A stretch of DNA of 64,000 nt from Flaccisagitta enflata (Eukaryota > Chaetognatha > Sagittoidea > Aphragmophora). Of the stretch, positions 1 through 11,587 are shown in pieces (the stretch's first letter is position 1; the number at the start of each line of letters is the position of its first letter). The DNA lies in the NCBI GenBank assembly GCA_965153355.1, contig OZ231128.1, positions 45,756,001-45,820,000 on the forward strand, written 5' to 3'. The notes beneath the pieces are model-generated. The model searched no databases. It saw only the letters and a list, made by a program, of their open reading frames with translations, and was not told the DNA's origin. Both the position numbers and the translations under genes were made by a program.

Positions 1-48
1 ATCATCCTAGAATTAGCGACCGGTCACGACGCTCAGCCAGTTCATGTA

Positions 49-458
49 CTACGCGAATCAAAAAAAAAGCCGCACCCTTTTGTAACTAAGTGGAAGACAC
101 ATAAAAAATCAATTAAAAATTTTCTTTTCAATTGATTTTAAAGATTTTTGAATTTTCTTTCATTCTAGACCAATCCCAGGTCTGTATCTCAAACCGTTTA
201 TGAGATAGAGCTTGCCAAAGTGAACCTCTCTTTTGCAAAAATGCTCATTTTTCAATAGGATTGCAAAACTGAAAGTGGCAATGTTTTTACTCTTTTTCAT
301 GCCATTTCTAAACAAATAAAGCTAGAAATACCAGATTGGAGCCAAATGAAAGATCTTTTTGAGATCTTCAAAATGGTCTAAGATTTTGTTTGATTATTTT
401 GAAGTTTGATATGATAAATTGCCATTTAAAAGTGCTGATTTTTTTTTGATTCGCGTAG
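49..458. mobile_element. TIR element (MITE) with CTACGCGAATC ends
   Basis: The ends are inverted repeats: CTACGCGAATCAAAAAAAA at the left and its reverse complement at the right, each flanked by TA (47-48 and 459-460). A TA target duplication and a 410-bp non-coding body fit a Tc1/mariner-type MITE. The interior (about 120-350) resembles, on the opposite strand, the foldback element at 47411-47856 (shared phrases around 'cagacctgggattggtctagaatgaaag'). It encodes no transposase. The family name is unknown to me. Confidence 0.7.
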
Positions 459-462
459 TAAA

Positions 463-1430
463 ATAATTGTTGAAAAACGCGATTTTTCCGCCCAGAAGAT
501 AGCTTAGATATGAGATATCGAGTTTTGATTGACAAGCAATGAGCTATCATCAATGCTAAATATGCTAAAGCATGTCAAATAACATCACATATCATCAAGA
601 TATCATAAAAAACCGGGATAAAAATGGTTAACGTTATCCCAGGAAACTTTCAAAATCACCCTTAACTTTGATGAAACGGGAAGGGATTTCATTATCCTTC
701 ACTACGCGCGATTCAAAGATATATGAAAGAGTAGACCAAGAAGGGCCTATATCTCAAATTTCATCAAAATCGGTCGATCTGCTCACCTCGTACCATGCGT
801 GCATTTGTTAAGTTTGTTTCAGTAAAATGGCTGCTTTGCGGTGGTTGATTTTCTTGCGCACAAAAAGGTTAACGCGCTGCAGCCGATAGGGTAAGTTGAA
901 CAAAAAACTCAATACTTCATAAATTGTTTTCTTTTCCAACAAAATATATGGTGCAGCACATCGTTCGAAAGCCCTTGATATAATGAACATGATTATGTGT
1001 ATGTTTATGGTCGAATCTGAAAAATTAAAAATTTCTTGATGTTAAGCTTGCATTGCCGGATCTGCATAGGAATTCCCAAAAAGTATAACACCCTCGTAAA
1101 CACAAGGACATAGTGGTAACACCATCAAGAAATTATCTTGATGCCTCTTATTTAGTATAAATGTACTATGATTCCAAAATCATAGAAAAGAAAAAAATCC
1201 CTCCTTCGATTATATTACAAATTTAAAGGTCCCTTACATTCAAACTACGGAAAAGTGACTCTATAGCCCATTTCTTGTCAATCCATTGGTCAGTTGGTTC
1301 ATTCATTTGCCTGTCCGTCTGCCCATATATTTATGCAACTGCGTTTCTGGGCTGTTTTTGGCTCAAATGAGATCATAAACTGAGCGTTTCTATTGTCCAC
1401 AAGAATCTCGAGTGATTCCGTGAAGTGCAT
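463..1430. other. No gene seen; AT-rich DNA with a degraded family A remnant
   Basis: No exon-like or RNA-like signal was found. A related CTACGCGCGATTC phrase lies near 701-714, suggesting another decayed end of the 49-458 family. About 1247-1400 has a degraded minus-strand family A pattern (gactctatag, then GTCAGT/GTCCGTCT-type repeats, then a gggctgtttttggct phrase). Confidence 0.4.
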
Positions 1431-1469
1431 TTTCAGCGTAAACACATATCTATGAATTTCAACTGTTCC

Positions 1470-1718
1470 TACAAGGAAGTATGAATTTCAACTGTTCCTA
1501 CAAGGAAGTGAGCAAAGTGAGTGAGATAGCTTGTGAATGGATCATGGAGTGAGCAAGTGAAGCGAGCGTAGCAAAGCGGAGCGCTACAGAGCATAAAACC
1601 CCATAAACGGCAAAAAATAAAGTCTGACGGACTGACGGATCGACGGACCGACTGACTGATGGGGTGATGGGGTGTAGAGTCATGTAGCACGTGACTACAA
1701 AATGTAAAAAACGCAATG
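1470..1718 (+). mobile_element. Family A tail joined to AGCGAAGCGAGCG-type repeat
   Basis: A GAGTGAGCAAGTGAAGCGAGCG run (also seen at 33290-33420) is followed by a CGGACTGACGGATCGACGGACC core and a tail of GTAGAGTCATGTAGCACGTGACTA at 1674-1697. The tail arms CACGTGACT and AGTCATGT are partly complementary, as in better-preserved family A copies. No intact head is present. Confidence 0.55.
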
Positions 1719-1730
1719 ACGACTTTGTTG

Positions 1731-1787
<57 letters not shown>

Positions 1788-1817
1788 GACAACAACAACA
1801 TCAACAACAACAACAAC
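1731..1817 (+). repeat. (AAC)n microsatellite
   Basis: Nearly pure AAC triplets. They generate poly-Thr, poly-Val and poly-Leu open frames that are not genes. Confidence 0.95.
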
Positions 1818-2155
1818 GGGAAAAGGAACAGTTATAACGTTTCGTCGAGGACAATCACAGAAGAGTTTTGGTTATGTAGTTTGAAAAAATTCAGCCAATG
1901 ATTTGCGTTCTCCTTCTTGTTGTCTTTATCGTTTAGATCACCAGACTTACCTTAAGAAAAAAAATAGAAATATTAGCAAATAATTTAATAGTGACAAGCA
2001 ATAAATTTGTCTCGAAAAAACGCATTTTGTTCCGCGATTCAACTACTTTCAAACATAAAGTTAAACCCCGCTATAACGGACCCAAGAGTAAGGGAATGCC
2101 GCCTTTATGTCGATTTCCTCTAATTTCTGTACATCTTTCTTCTTCCCTCCCTGCC

Positions 2156-2324
2156 TTTTTAGTCACGTGCATGCGACTCTTTAATCTGCTAAGTTGGTCG
2201 GTCTGTCTGTCTGTCCTTCCCAGTTTGGTTTTTTTAGGGGGGGGTTGTGCAATACTGCTCCTGCCTAAATGCTTGAGTTAGCCTTTTTTATCACTGCCCC
2301 TGCTCGCCTGCACGCGGCCTTGTT
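2156..2324 (-). mobile_element. Family A element, minus strand, shortened head
   Basis: Read on the minus strand it starts with a truncated AACAAGGCCGCGTGCAGGC head and has the GGGCAGGAGCAGT phrase, a core of GACC/GACAGACAG units, and an AGTCGCATGCACGTGACT hairpin followed by AAAAA. The head lost part of the ATACACGG segment. Confidence 0.7.
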
Positions 2325-2399
2325 TTCTTCCTGTCTACTTCCTTCTTTCCTCCCTTCTTACTTTCCGTATTTCCTTTTGAAACAACTTGTTTTCACAAT

Positions 2400-2580
2400 A
2401 ATGTAACTAAAAAAGTCTAACCATTAAAAGTGACTGACAGACGGAAATGCGATGGACAGACGGAAATGTGACTGACAGACGGACCATCCCACCTACTCAC
2501 TGAGCAATGCATAGAGCCGTGTGCACATGACTAAAGATCATGTGGTGTCACCACACATGCGGCAAAATTTTAAATTAAAG
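2400..2580 (+). mobile_element. Degraded family A core and tail
   Basis: Two copies of a GACAGACGGAAATGYGA phrase are followed by an AGAGCCGTGTGCACATGACTAAAG tail. It is a decayed plus-strand family A end without a head. Confidence 0.45.
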
Positions 2581-2610
2581 CGTCGATCGAATTTGATTCT
2601 GCATACACTT

Positions 2611-2796
2611 TTTTTAGTCGCGTGAACCTAATCTTTCCGTTGGTTGGTCTGTCCTTCTGTTGGTGACGCTAAGCTTATTTCAGCGTTTATGGGCGGTTTT
2701 GGGGTTACTGCTCCTGCCCAACTGCTTGGTTGGTCAGTTTCATCACTGCCCCTGCCCACCCGCACGCAACTAGGGTAGCCGTGTATGCGGCCTTTT
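2611..2796 (-). mobile_element. Family A element, minus strand, nearly full length
   Basis: Read on the minus strand: head GGCCGCATACACGGCTACCC, box AGTTGCGTGC, GGTGGGCAGGGGCAGTG, then a second GGGCAGGAGCAGT, a GGACAGACCAACC core and a final CGCGACTAAAAA. The duplicated 'gggcaggRgcagt' phrase is typical of the longer family A subtype. Confidence 0.75.
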
Positions 2797-2799
2797 TTT

Positions 2800-4290
2800 T
2801 TATAAGAACGTCATTTTTTGAGCGAGCCTTCAATGTTTTTAAATTTTGAGCGGTTTCAAGGCTTGAACTTTCTTTAATTGTTCTTAATCTAAACGCACTC
2901 TTTAACCTTCAATTAAGAACGTTCTTAATTAGTTTTAAATTGGTCATTGAGCAGAATATGAAGGAAAATGTCAATAAAACAACAAAAAAACAGATTTAAA
3001 CATTTTAATTGAATTAAGATCAATGAAAGTAGAAAAATATAAGCTATATATAGTGAGAAATGATTTGCTGAACAGAAAAGATACAGAGTTTGGCCATTTG
3101 CAAAGAACGCTGGATTAAAAAAACAAACAAACAAAAATGTTCTTACATTTTTTGGATTCTATGCCTTATGTTCTTTATTTTTGAAAAAATGAAGCCTTCC
3201 AATGTTCTTAGCATGTTCTTGAATTTTTGACGATTTGAAGCCTAATGTTCTTATAAACTTGGTTCTTATAAAAAAAAAAAGTATTCTTGGTTTTCCAACC
3301 CGAAAATTGGTCTGTCAGTCCTTCAGTCCGTAAGTCCTTCAGTCCATCAGTCCATCAGTAAATTCATCCATCGGCCTGTCACATTTTTGCTAGGAAACTC
3401 TACATCCCGCTTTGTTAGTCCGTCAGTCCATCTGTCCATCACACTTTACTTTTTTATGGGGTTTTGTGGTCTTTGGCCTCACAGCAACTTCCCAAATGAT
3501 CATTTTTGCTTAGTTTTACCCATTTTTAGGTATATCCGATCCAGTTTTTTTTGTGAGAAACTGCTCTTTGTACCATACTTTCTCTAGCGGTGGTTATGTT
3601 CCAGCAGTTGGCTTAAAAAATTGCAACTCATCGTCGATTTTCTACTGAAAATTGCGATATTTGCCCATTTTGAATGTTTTACATTTCTTTTTTTGCCTTT
3701 AGAAAGAAATTACTTTTGATTGGTTGGACCAATATTCGGGCCAAAGGTACCAGTCGATTCCTCCGTAAAAACTCTTCATTTTGGTCACCAATTTTTTATA
3801 CAGTAGATCTCGTCTAGACTTGAGATAACGGGGGCAAGCACTATGGAAGAACAAATGAAACTAGAGGGCTGATATTTGGAATATAAATTAATAAAGGAAT
3901 GATTTATTCCCCATGATACTTGGTTGCCATGGAAACGCATTTCCATGTATTTATGCTAAAATATCAATATTTTGAGAAATTTTTGAGGGAACATTGCTTA
4001 GAATTCAATTTGCTACAACTTTCCCACATTATGTTCTGTAAGAAAAACGTGTAGACATATCATCAACGATTATTCTGAGGCAAATCTATCATCATTTTTG
4101 CAGGCTTATTGTGCTCAAAAGTGCAATCTGAAGGTAGCGATCGACCTAAATCATCTTATTAAATGTGTAAAAGTGTGAATTGACCAAAAAATTCATGATA
4201 ATCACGATATCTAAATTAGGTGTCTCCTTACTACTAGAATATTTCTGAATCATTTTTAGTGATTTTTGCTTCTTTCGAGATTTTCAACTC
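2800..4290. other. No gene seen; AT-rich repeat-derived DNA
   Basis: Contains a GTCAGTCCTTCAGTCC-type tract (3300-3450), a probable decayed family A core on the minus strand, and otherwise unassignable AT-rich sequence. Open frames here are short and show no recognisable domain. Confidence 0.4.
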
Positions 4291-4296
4291 GAGCGT

Positions 4297-4380
4297 GACC
4301 GACCGACCGACCATCCAAACAACCGACCGACCAATCAACAACCAGACAGCTAATTATAGAGGTGCTATGGCGCACCTAAA
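4297..4380 (+). mobile_element. Family A tail with AGGTGC hairpin variant
   Basis: A GACCGACCGACC core is followed by AGGTGCTATGGCGCACCTAAAA. The hairpin arms AGGTGC and GCACCT pair perfectly but differ completely from the common AGTCGCG version. The head is missing or unrecognisable. Confidence 0.65.
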
Positions 4381-4398
4381 ATCACGTTCAGTTTTAAA

Positions 4399-4560
4399 AC
4401 AAGGCCGGATACACGGGAATCCAGTCGCGGACAGTTGGGCAGGAGCAGTTATGCAAAATCCACTCGGAATTCAGAAATGTGATGGACGGATGGACGGACG
4501 TACCGACCGATGGATGGACCGACCGACACGGCAAGGTTTAGAGTCCCGTGTCCACGACAA
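4399..4560 (+). mobile_element. Family A element
   Basis: Head ACAAGGCCGGATACACGG is followed by an AGTCGCGGAC box, TTGGGCAGGAGCAGTTATGC, a GGACGGACGGACC-type core and a decayed AGTCCCGTGTCCACGAC tail. It directly follows another family A tail at 4380. Confidence 0.8.
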
Positions 4561-4789
4561 TACTGAGTGTATTTGCTTGGGCTATCTCTATTTTCAGTCA
4601 GTTTGGTTGGATTGTCTCTCATAGTGATACCTGCTTAATGATGAAACTTTGAAGCGTACATCAGGAGTTCCGTTTGACTCTGCAATCGGCGTCGAAGTTG
4701 ACGGAGGTGTTGATGATGGTGTTGAAGGGACCCCCAATTGTTCACCGGTTCTGTTGAATTACTGAAATAGGTTGTCGTTTTCTTTTCTA

Positions 4790-4878
4790 CCTTTCTTTCT
4801 CCCTTTCTTACTTTCTCTCTCTCTGTCTTTCTATCTTTCATTGTCTTTCTGTCTTTCTTTCTTTCTTTCTTTCTTTCC
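4790..4878 (+). repeat. Degenerate (TTTC)n/(CT)n tract
   Basis: Pyrimidine-rich TTTC/TCTC repeats on the + strand. Confidence 0.85.
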
Positions 4879-4959
4879 TTTCTCTCGATTCAGTCCGTAG
4901 GTTAGTCAAAAGCGGGGGTTTACATGACCGCCGCCGTGGCTCCTTTCTTTATATTGTTT

Positions 4960-5134
4960 TTACCTATTAAGTCTCCACCTCTGTCTACCGACAGAGATAC
5001 GGAGATGCATATGATCTCGCTACCTATGGTTACTATCCAACATTCTTATCTATTAAATCTCCACCTCTGTCTACCGACAGAGACACGGGGATGCATATGA
5101 TTTCGCTACCTGTGGTTACTATCCAGCATAAATC
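4960..5134 (+). repeat. Two tandem copies of an 86-bp unit
   Basis: Units starting near 4964 and 5050 share TCTCCACCTCTGTCTACCGA and GATGCATATGAT phrases, with a few substitutions. Confidence 0.8.
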
Positions 5135-5209
5135 CTCTCTTGTGTTGTTTTCTAGATCTTATATTTTACCAGATTTTGCCTTCCAGTTGGTCATCTATTA
5201 TTGCCTCGT

Positions 5210-5830
5210 TGCCTATCTGAATAACTCACTGTCAACGGACTGACCTAACTAGTATTTATTCCCACGTTCTTTTGTTCGTTATTTAAATGACTCACTGACA
5301 AATGACTGACTTTTCTATTTATTCCCGCGTGTTTCTTCCAGTTTCAGGGGCCTGGACCCATTATGGTTGATTCCTTAAGTGGACGAATTTAGACTAGTTA
5401 TTTATTTGCGTTCTATTTAAATGACCCAGTACCAACTGACTGACCGTACTATTTATTTACTCCCGCGATGAGGGTTGGTTCCTTGGGGGGACGAATTTAG
5501 GGTGGCTGTTTATTCTGGCTTCGTTGATATTTAAATGACTCACTACTGACTGACTGACCATACTATTTATTTCCGCGTCTGTTTTGACTTCTGGTCATTT
5601 GACTGTTGCCTCCACCAGAATTTAGAATAGTTATTTATTCTCGCATCGTTGGTTTTTAATTGACTCACTACTTACTGACTGACGATAATATTTATTTCCG
5701 CGTCTGTTTTGACTTCTGGTCATTTGATTGTTGCCCCCACCAGAATTTGGGATGGCTATTTATTCTTGTTTCGTTGAATTTTTGGAATAACTGACGATAC
5801 TATTTATTTACGTCCTGTTCTTAATTTCTA
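5210..5830 (+). repeat. Degenerate ~125-bp tandem repeat, about five units
   Basis: Each unit has ACTCACTACTGACTGACTGA, TACTATTTATTTCCGCGT, a CACCAGAATTTAG-type stretch and TGGTTATTTATTC. Equivalent points at about 5538 and 5662 give a period near 124-125 bp. Outer units are more diverged, as expected for an old array. Confidence 0.7.
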
Positions 5831-5908
5831 GTCAATGTTTGGTGCTAAATGCGTCTCCAACACAAGAGAGAAGGAGGACTTCTATACTCGGTCAATACAA
5901 ATACTCAT

Positions 5909-5910
<2 letters not shown>

Positions 5911-6000
<90 letters not shown>

Positions 6001-6011
6001 ACACGCACACA
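5911..6011 (+). repeat. (AC)n microsatellite
   Basis: About 45 AC dinucleotides with a few interruptions at the right end. Poly-His/Thr frames across it are spurious. Confidence 0.97.
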
Positions 6012-6019
6012 TGCACACC

Positions 6020-6751
6020 TTGCCTCTAGCACGGGATTTCCTTTCCCCTGTTAACTCTTTTTTTTCTGGATAGCTCTCGGCCTCACTGAGTTTCCATCCA
6101 CTCTGATCTCGAGTTGGTTCTCACTTTTCATCTAGTCTTCGCTCGCAAACGATCTCGGGATATTTATTCATTACTCATCTGGTTTCCTCGATCTCAGGAT
6201 ACATGGTTTTACTAATTTAGCTCGGATCTTTAATGCCCTTACAAACAGTATATGACCTAATAATCTGGGCCATTCCCGGACTAGTCTAAATTCTAACTTG
6301 TGACACAATCTAGTCCGCTCGGTTATACTAAAAAGTAGCATGTAGTCCCGTCAAAAATAGTATGTAGCCCTGTCAAAACTAGCATGTAGCTCGATTTTAA
6401 AAAGTCTGTAAGAAACACAAAGGAAAAGTTTCAGGAACAATTTTGACTCATTTTTACGCGCATATCATTAACATGCTTCATTCTCTTTTTCTTTCAGAAA
6501 AAAAAAAAAAAAAAAAAAAAGTCAAAAGCGTTTGTTTGTTCAACGACTCATGTTCTTTCAATCTGCACCTTCCACTAACATGTTTTGCATTTATGGAGTC
6601 TTATGGAGTCTCATTTATGGCGGCTATCACTCTTCGTCTTTCATTATCATTTTGATCAAAAACCTCTTGTCAATAATTCCTTTCGCGGGCTTTTTGTGTG
6701 TTTTCTACAACATGATCAGCGGCGTAGGAGAAGGGACTTCTGGGACTTCCA
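6020..6751. other. No gene seen
   Basis: Mixed-composition DNA with a poly(A) run (6498-6520) and a duplicated 'catgtagc' phrase near 6340-6392. Overlapping 64-78-codon frames around 6443-6779 have no recognisable domain and run into the TIR element at 6752, so I do not call them genes. Confidence 0.4.
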
Positions 6752-8048
6752 CACTGATAAAAAAATGAAAATTATATAGGGCTAAATTATAGTTTTTGGT
6801 TTTAAAGTTATATTTTTATTGTTATATTTCGGTTATATAAATGTTAAATATGGTTATACCGATGTTATACAAGTTATACAGGCGAAAACGGCGAAAAAAA
6901 TCCCAAATTACCGATTAGTTTGATTATGCACACAAATTACAATGCAAAAGTTATACTTTGGTCTAACTTTTTAATATAATCGATATAACTATGTCCAGAA
7001 AGATCCACGAGGTTATACTTACAATTATAATTCTTTAGAAATTATATTTATACTATAATTTCTTTCTCATTTGCATAATGTCTTTTTGCCTGATATCTTG
7101 CTTTCGTGATTTTCTATAAAGTTCTCATCAAAAGTGAGAACTTTTATATAGATTAATTTTAAGCATCTATGGCAAGTCTTTTCTAGCAAGTTAACGTAAA
7201 ATGCAAGTATTTATAGAACAAGGTAAACATACGAAGCCAGTCTATCTAAAAACTATCGGCAGATCGTTGTGGATCATACTGGGCCAGATGGCGTATTCAT
7301 AGATTTTTTCTATTTTTTATATTCAACATTTTGAACTGGAATGGTCTACAGGCAGTAATACAGTAACTATCACATAAAAACTACTATGTTGGATAAATCA
7401 TAAGATAACATCATTAATCTAATTCCCTATGTCAACTTAACATGTGTATAAACTTTCGTTATAAACTTTAAAGAAAAGGGCAAAATATTAGGCAAAATGT
7501 TCTGAGCTACTTTATGCAAATGATATATACATGATATATAATTTATATAATATTTGGATTCCAGTATTTTGACAAAGTCGGATTATATAAGTTGTACAAC
7601 TCTGAGACTGAAATTTCACAGAGTCTAATTAGATCAGTTATACAGTTTCTCAACTTTCTCGGCCCAGGAATTACAATAAAATATAACTTTAAGCCTTTTT
7701 CTTTGCAGCCATTTTTTTAACTGCAGCACTCTATATGTAAATGTATGGATTTTTCCTGATAGTGGAGACCATGATCAATCCTCAAATAAGTGTTTCAGTA
7801 AAATTTTTTGGAGCATCATTGTATAACTGGTATAATAACAGTAAATTGTTCCTAGCTAGCACACCGCTGAAGCACTAATGCTCATCTTTTGAACAATGAT
7901 AGCGACCTCTCCAAGGACCATTTTGATAAAAAAAAAAAGAGTCGACCCAACTATATAATCTATGTAATAAGACTAACAGTTTAAAAATATAACTTTGGAA
8001 CCAAAAACTATAATTTCAAAAATATAATTTTCATTTTTTTTATCAGTG
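6752..8048. mobile_element. 1.3-kb non-coding TIR element, copy 1
   Basis: Begins CACTGATAAAAAAATGAAAA and ends with the matching inverted repeat; the TIRs continue inward for tens of bases (AATTATA, then TTTGG and AAAGTTATA). The body is AT-rich and non-coding. It is closely similar along its length to 18234-19559. Flanks GGACTTCCA and its reverse complement (8050-8059) extend the palindrome outside the shared ends. The superfamily cannot be assigned because no clear target duplication is visible. Confidence 0.8.
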
Positions 8049-8638
8049 CATGGAAGTCCATGTTGTTGGGACAGTAAAATTGTCGGGACACTAAATTAAT
8101 CAAGAGAAAATAGGGAAGAAGGAAAAAAAGAGGGGAAGGAAAATAATACAGGAAAAAAAGAAAAAAAAGAAGGAAAAGAAAAGAGAAGAAAAGAAAAAAT
8201 TAGTGTTTATTTGCTAAAAAAATTGCAGTAATCACAAATTTTTGTGGTTGTATGGTAAGAAAAACAAGTTGGTATCAATTACAAGATCAAATTTGTCGGA
8301 CACCAATTGGGGGTGGAAGTCCCAAAATTTTTTACTCTCCTACGCCGCTGAACATGTTGACTGTACAAAGTCAGACGAATTTCATGTGGGGCGATGTCAT
8401 CCTTGCACACATAGTCGGTAATGGAGATGGTTGATGTCGACGCTAATGGTATATGACTTGACACTAATCTGCGCATCATCTTGATTCGTATCGGACTGAC
8501 TGACAATTTTCTACCCTGAACTTGTACTTCGAGATAGGGGATAGAATATCGGGAGGAGGCGAGACACAGTGGGCACAATCAGAGAAAGGAAAAGAGAGAA
8601 AAGAAGAATAAAGACACACAATGGAAATATGGAATCGA

Positions 8639-8641
<3 letters not shown>
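8049..8641. other. No gene seen; purine-rich flank of a (GA)n tract
   Basis: Contains an A/G-rich stretch (8100-8220). A 99-codon minus-strand frame (8279-8578) has no recognisable domain. Confidence 0.35.

Positions 8642-8689
<48 letters not shown>
8642..8689 (+). repeat. (GA)n microsatellite
   Basis: Pure GA repeat within a longer purine-rich stretch on the + strand. Confidence 0.95.
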
Positions 8690-8690
<1 letters not shown>

Positions 8691-9048
8691 GGAGGTGGAG
8701 GAGGAAAACGATAAGTTTGGGGGGAGAGAGAGTTTTGCATACAGTAGAAAAAAAGAAAGCATCTATGCTCTATAATCAAGGTTGAATCTTAGGAATTAAC
8801 AATAAATGAAAGAAAATATTAAGCAATTATTAATAACTTAGTAATTAATTGGGAAATCGAATCGAAAATTGGTACTAAGTCATCTCTATTAATCGATATT
8901 AAGCTATCTCTTGTCGTCTCTTTTGGAGACGAGAATTGCTTAGATCGAGCGGTAAATCGACTCGACGTTGACAGGGCTGGATCGTCAGTGCTTACTTGAC
9001 ACCCTTGTTCATGTTTAAATTGAAAGTTTAGTGGTGTATGCGAGAAAA

Positions 9049-9206
9049 ACAAGGCTGGATACACGGCCAATGCCAGTCGCGGACGGGTGGGCAGGGGCGG
9101 AAATGCGCGTTTTCGCACTCTCTCAACTCGATCACCACGGACCGACCGACCACCGATGGATGGACGGACAAAGCCTCTTATAGAGTCACTAGTCCGCGAC
9201 TAAAAA
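9049..9206 (+). mobile_element. Family A element with perfect box pair
   Basis: Head ACAAGGCTGGATACACGGCC, box AGTCGCGGAC at 9075-9084, GGGTGGGCAGGGGCGGAAATG, core GGACCGACCGACC, and tail GTCCGCGACT at 9192-9201 followed by AAAAA. The tail is an exact reverse complement of the box. The left arm of the terminal hairpin is decayed (AGTCACTA). Confidence 0.9.
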
Positions 9207-9209
9207 ATT

Positions 9210-9983
9210 GAGTAGCTAATAGTGGTAAGCGATAGAATGTAGGTTCATGCCTCTTACGTGGAATCTTTATGACGAGATTGGAGAAGGAAGTCATCTTGAC
9301 CCGCACATGTCAACAAATTTACTAACATAACAGATTCTTGTTGGTAAAAAAAATAAATGTAATCCTGATGACCAAATTCTAAGCTGCGCGAAGGAATTTA
9401 GTTGACAGATTGCAGTAAGCAACTGTTCTAGCTGGATCTATCACCGAAGGCAAGAATTAGGAATGAATCATTTACAACAAGAATGGTATTCGCTCCATTT
9501 CACAGATTGGCTTTGCTTTCAAGGAGTTGCACAACGATTTTTTTTATGAAGGAAAACTCTGTCGTAGTAGAAGGTAGACGCTCTCGCTCCAATTATGTCA
9601 CATAAGGACAACTTGATTTCTTGTAAACAAGTGTTTCATTGTGCAAACTGCCCATAAATATGATATCGCGTGTATGGATTCCTCTCATCACTTAAATACT
9701 TTTTCATTTTTTTTATTTTGAAAATTGGCTCTTTAATGTCCTTGCCCGGTCTCTATTCAACCTAAAACCCTTGAAAGCTAAGATTTTCAGCAATTGGCCT
9801 TCTTTAAAAAACACTAAACGCATGGCCAATTCTCAAAGTTTTGCTTTACTTGCAAAATCATGTAATCATGGAATCACTTTTTCCCTGAATAAAGTATCAA
9901 AAGGCCTTCTAAGGATTGCATTGAGACTACCTAGGCCCAAGAATAGCCTGTGTGTGAACTTTTGTCAATCGGCTGTTACAGTC
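9210..9983. other. No gene seen
   Basis: AT-rich DNA. An 86-codon plus-strand frame at 9771-10031 runs into the minisatellite and has no recognisable domain or splice context, so I do not call it. Confidence 0.4.
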
Positions 9984-10275
9984 CTTAAGTCTGCTGGTTT
10001 AAGTCTGCTTCATTTAGTTGGCTGGTTTTAGTAAGCTGGTTTTAGTCTGCTGGTTTAAGTTGGCTGTTTTAAGTAGGCTGGTTTAAGTCTGCCGGTTTAA
10101 GTCTGCCGGTTTAAGTCTGCCGGTTTAAGTCTTACCGGTTTGAGTCTGCTGGTTTAAGTCTGCTGGTTTAAGTCTGCTGGTTTAAGTCTGCTGGTTTAAG
10201 TCTGCTGGTTTAAGTCTGCTGGTTTAAGTCTGCTGGTTAAGGTCTGCTGGTTAGTTTAAGTCTGGTTTATGTCTG
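9984..10275 (+). repeat. 14-bp minisatellite GTTTAAGTCTGCTG
   Basis: About 20 units. The left units are variable (TTGGCTG, TAGGCTG), the middle ones carry GCCG, and the right ones carry GCTG, so neighbouring units are most alike. It ends with shortened units. A solitary family A head on the minus strand lies about 260 bp downstream (10534-10570). Confidence 0.9.
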
Positions 10276-10533
10276 GTTTAGTCATTTTTCATTGATTGGG
10301 TTGATAGAGTTGATTAATTTGACTCAATTACAAAAGTCACCACTTTTTCCAGTGGTCCCGGCCTGTAATTGGGTGGGTTCCACACCTCAATACCTCATGG
10401 GCTGATTTATTCATCAATTCATTCCGTCAATCTAGTCAGCAACTAAATCATTTTATTCATTTCTTATATTTCTCCCTATTCAGTCATGTTGATTAAAAAG
10501 ATACAATAAGAAGTCAGGTCAATTCATTTTTTT

Positions 10534-10570
10534 ATGTCTCGCACGCGACTTTTAGGTGTTGGCCTTGTTT
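10534..10570 (-). mobile_element. Solitary family A head fragment (minus)
   Basis: Reverse complement reads AACAAGGCCAACACCTAAAA then GTCGCGTGCG. Almost the same fragment occurs at 13986-14022, also just right of a short-unit minisatellite. Confidence 0.6.
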
Positions 10571-10589
10571 AGATAGCATTTCACATTTT

Positions 10590-11468
10590 TTTAACAAATG
10601 ATTTAGAATACTGGGGGTAATTATCAAATCATAACCCAGTTTCAATGACAGCAGGGTAACTATGAGTTTACCAAGCAAAATTGTAGAATACTTGGGGTAA
10701 TTATAAGATCACAACTCCGCTTCAATGTAGGAAATTGTAGCACATTGTAGTTAACCTGTTTTTTTGGAACGGTGACTCTAAGATTGAGAATTTCATTTCT
10801 TTGTAAAAATATACAGCGTGACCTATCAGATGAAAGGAAATTTTATCAGTGATGATTTTTTGCTGTCGAAAAAGTAGTCCAAATATCCCACTTGAATCTG
10901 CTGCGAAAAAAGACAAAAAAAAAACGATTTTTTTGGAAAAAAGTTCCTTCCAAACTTGAGCACAACACTTTTTTGAGACTGAGACACCTTCCGAACTCAT
11001 TTTCTGATTTTTGTGCTCAACTTCTATTTTCACCTACTTTTAAGTAGTTTTTTTACCATTTTCCTTCAGTGAAAATTTTTTTGATTGTCACCCTTGAATT
11101 TCTTATGTCTGAAAGTAGTTCCGGAAATTGAAAACCATGGAGGGTACCCGTGGCCTTAACAAGATGACATTATTTTTGTTGTTACATATGGCCCAAAATT
11201 AGGATAGATGAAAAATATTGATCTTCGGAAAAGATGCGGAAAATGTGAAGAAATAAAAAAAGATTAAAGAATTCATGACTCCCACAGCGCCCTGCTTTTT
11301 TCAAGAAGGTGTAAAAAAGTTCCCTCTTTCACCCTGTACCCATTTCAACCCCAACCTCGGGCGAGCCTAATTGTGCCCCAACTACCCCAGATGCCCTTAA
11401 GCAAAAGAGGGAAACATTAATTTCTAACCTGGGACTCAAAAAATCAATTTTTTTCCCAATCAATTCAG
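10590..11468. other. No exon seen; sequence 5' of the first visible collagen exon
   Basis: AT-rich DNA with a repeated 'atactKggggtaattatMa' phrase (10608 and 10687), so part is a diverged local duplication. If the collagen gene extends upstream this is intron. Confidence 0.4.
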
Positions 11469-11576
11469 GTTTAAAAGGTGAAGTTGGTCCGAGAGGAAGA
11501 GTGGGTGATCCTGGTCCAAATGGAGCCAAAGGAGATCATGGACAAAAGGGAAAAAGAGGAGAAGAAGGAGGAAGAG
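11469..11576 (+). CDS. Collagen triple-helix exon 1 (internal, partial gene)
   Basis: This 108-bp internal exon encodes 12 Gly-X-Y triplets once the split glycine codon is completed by the previous exon: GLKGEVGPRGRVGDPGP, then NGAKGDHGQKGKRGEEGGR. Glycine occupies every third residue without interruption, the hallmark of a collagen triple helix, where three chains wind together in extracellular matrix. The acceptor is a pyrimidine-rich tract with AATTCAG and the donor is GTGAGT. Both introns are phase 1, splitting glycine as G|GT, so the exon is symmetric and could be duplicated or skipped in frame. It is rich in Lys, Arg, Glu and Asp and poor in proline, more like an invertebrate or non-fibrillar chain than vertebrate fibrillar collagen. 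The chain type cannot be named: no N-terminal, C-terminal or non-collagenous domain lies in the window. Exons 2 and 3 follow 2.8 and 4.8 kb downstream. Confidence 0.85.
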
Positions 11577-11587
11577 GTGAGTACCTA

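Noticed and set aside
4399-4560. Family A as a tRNA-derived SINE
   Set aside because: I see no convincing A/B box promoter, the terminal A run is a fixed length of about five, and the box-tail complementarity is not a SINE feature. It is not fully excluded.
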